In this document: positions 62,878 to 64,000 of the stretch, piece by piece
How the letters are laid out: each line of letters begins with the position of its first letter
How positions within the stretch are numbered: position 1 is the stretch's first letter
DNA from: Tribonema minus
Lineage: Eukaryota; Sar; Xanthophyceae; Tribonematales; Tribonemataceae
Length of the DNA: 64,000 bases
Direction: 5' to 3'
Assembly: GCA_017506865.1 (NCBI GenBank)
Contig: JAFCMP010000011.1
Coordinates: 248,001-312,000 of the forward strand
Notes under the pieces: model-generated
Databases searched by the model: none
The model's input: the letters and a program-made list of their open reading frames with translations, nothing else
Told to the model about the DNA's origin: nothing
Translations under genes and position numbers: made by a program

Positions 62878-63652
62878 ACCTCTCAGGCCTGCAGCCATCT
62901 CCTGCTGGCCAAATCCTGCCGTTGAGACAAGCTGGCTGCTGTTAAGGCTGGCAGCTGGCAGCTGCTAATGAACCGGGCCCGCTGTTGGCTGCTGTGGATG
63001 CTTCTCATCCAGCCATCCAAGCCGCCTGCCAACATGGCATGCTTGTATGTGCCAATCGATACGCTGCTGGCCATGAAGAGACCTGCAGTAGGGGCACACA
63101 AGAATTACTCAGGCAATCACACCATGCTGCTGCAAAGGTGTGCACTGCACCGCTAGCTGCGCCATAGCAACAAGGAACTGAGTCTGCATGAGAATTCAGC
63201 CTACACCTTAAGGCGTGGCATGCCGTGCTGCTGTGCATCGCCATGGCCGCGCACATGATGGTGGACTGGTACTGCTGGAAGGAACGGTCTTTGTGATGCG
63301 CTTATCTGCCACTATGCAAGTGTGGTGCCATGTGCTATCCCACACTCATCACACAGTGCGTGAACCGGAGGCTTTCAGCTGTGGAGGCGCCGGTGATACT
63401 GATGTCGCTACATAAAGACACCAACGGATGCCACCCCAGTGTCATGATGTCATTTCGCACTTGTGTGCTTGTTTCTTGAGAATCATGCATGTACGTGTTT
63501 GTCAACGCCAAGTTTTTGCATGCCCAAGGTTGATCACATGCACCCCTAGTCCCTTGCCCCCTACCTCCGGAGGTATGAGGGAGGGCCTTCCTTGTGTGAA
63601 ATTATGCATTACATGTCAGCGCCAACTTTAGAATGTCCTCGTATGTGAAGAG
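62878..63652. other. Region after TAF11 up to the second retrotransposon copy
   Basis: About 775 bases, probably TAF11 3' UTR then spacer. No gene, no clear TGTAA signal and no repeat identified. Confidence 0.5.
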
Positions 63653-64000
63653 GGCTGCAGGACAGCAGCCCCCCCCACGGGACGGCCGTGGGATGGGCGG
63701 ACATGGACTTGGACCCGCCGGACGATGCCGCGTCACCGCCCCCCCCGACCACCACCACCAGTGGCAGGCCCTCAAAGCCCCAGGCACGAGCATCCCTGGC
63801 TTGGGACCTCTCGACGCCCTCGGTCGTCCACGCACTTGACCAGACCAATGAGGCGGATCTACTGCTGCTACGGTTCACCACGACTGCCAACCCCTTCCGC
63901 ACTCAGCTGCAGTGCACCCAGTGGGCACGGCTAGTGGAGCACGCCACACGACTACTGGCGGACGCCACAGACAGTGCACGTGAGGCGGCACGGGTGCGCC
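63653..64000 (+). mobile_element. Second, 5'-truncated copy of the OTU/RT retrotransposon (cut by window end)
   Basis: From GGCTGCAGGACAGCAGCC to the window end, this is the reverse complement of 32157-32504 with 345 of 348 positions identical and no length change, even in two runs of eight C. Upstream of 63653 the two copies share nothing, which fits 5' truncation on insertion, typical of non-LTR elements. The RT frame is open through the copy (from about 63664 to 64000, MDLDPPDDAASPPPP...EHATRLLADATDSAREAARV), including CGA at 63949-63951 where the other copy has a stop. Confidence 0.95.

Overview
The window is nuclear DNA of a eukaryote, most likely a green alga of the order Chlamydomonadales. 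Genes are split into many small exons (26 to 281 bases) by introns of several hundred bases with ordinary GT...AG ends. Exons are GC-rich, rich in Ala, Gly and Gln, and sit in more neutral introns full of microsatellites, poly-G runs and short tandem repeats. A TGTAA poly(A)-type signal follows one stop codon. Interstitial TTAGGG arrays suggest a lineage with TTAGGG rather than TTTTAGGG telomeres, such as the Haematococcus/Dunaliella side of the order; this placement is inference.

Layout. (1) Bases 1-13432, + strand: the 3' and larger part of a ferric-chelate reductase / NADPH-oxidase family gene, with heme-binding membrane helices, an FAD-binding exon and an NAD(P)H-binding exon. Its last introns hold a 505-bp element with 36-bp terminal inverted repeats and a TTAGGG array flanked by a 17-bp direct repeat. 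(2) Bases 14828-55569, + strand: a gene of about 42 exons for a coiled-coil protein of about 1615 residues of unknown function. Exon phases agree along the whole chain. Its largest intron (24719-35739) holds a small antisense gene at 26149-27903, whose product resembles the C-terminal domain of bacterial cytochrome c maturation factor CcmI, and a decayed non-LTR retrotransposon at about 28.3-35.5 kb on the minus strand with OTU protease, reverse transcriptase and zinc-finger/endonuclease-like parts. (3) Bases 56361-62877, + strand: a nine-exon gene for TAF11, the TFIID histone-fold subunit (271 residues). (4) From 63653 to the window end: a 5'-truncated second copy of the same retrotransposon on the + strand.

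The most unusual feature is spread over the introns. In at least eleven places the intron next to an exon carries one to three degenerate copies of that exon's end together with the splice junction. I call these exon echoes. They occur in the reductase gene and in the coiled-coil gene and look like repeated local duplication of exon-intron boundaries followed by decay. A second strong signal is that the two retrotransposon copies differ at only three of 348 shared positions, and all three are CpG to TpG/CpA changes in the older copy, one of which creates a stop codon.
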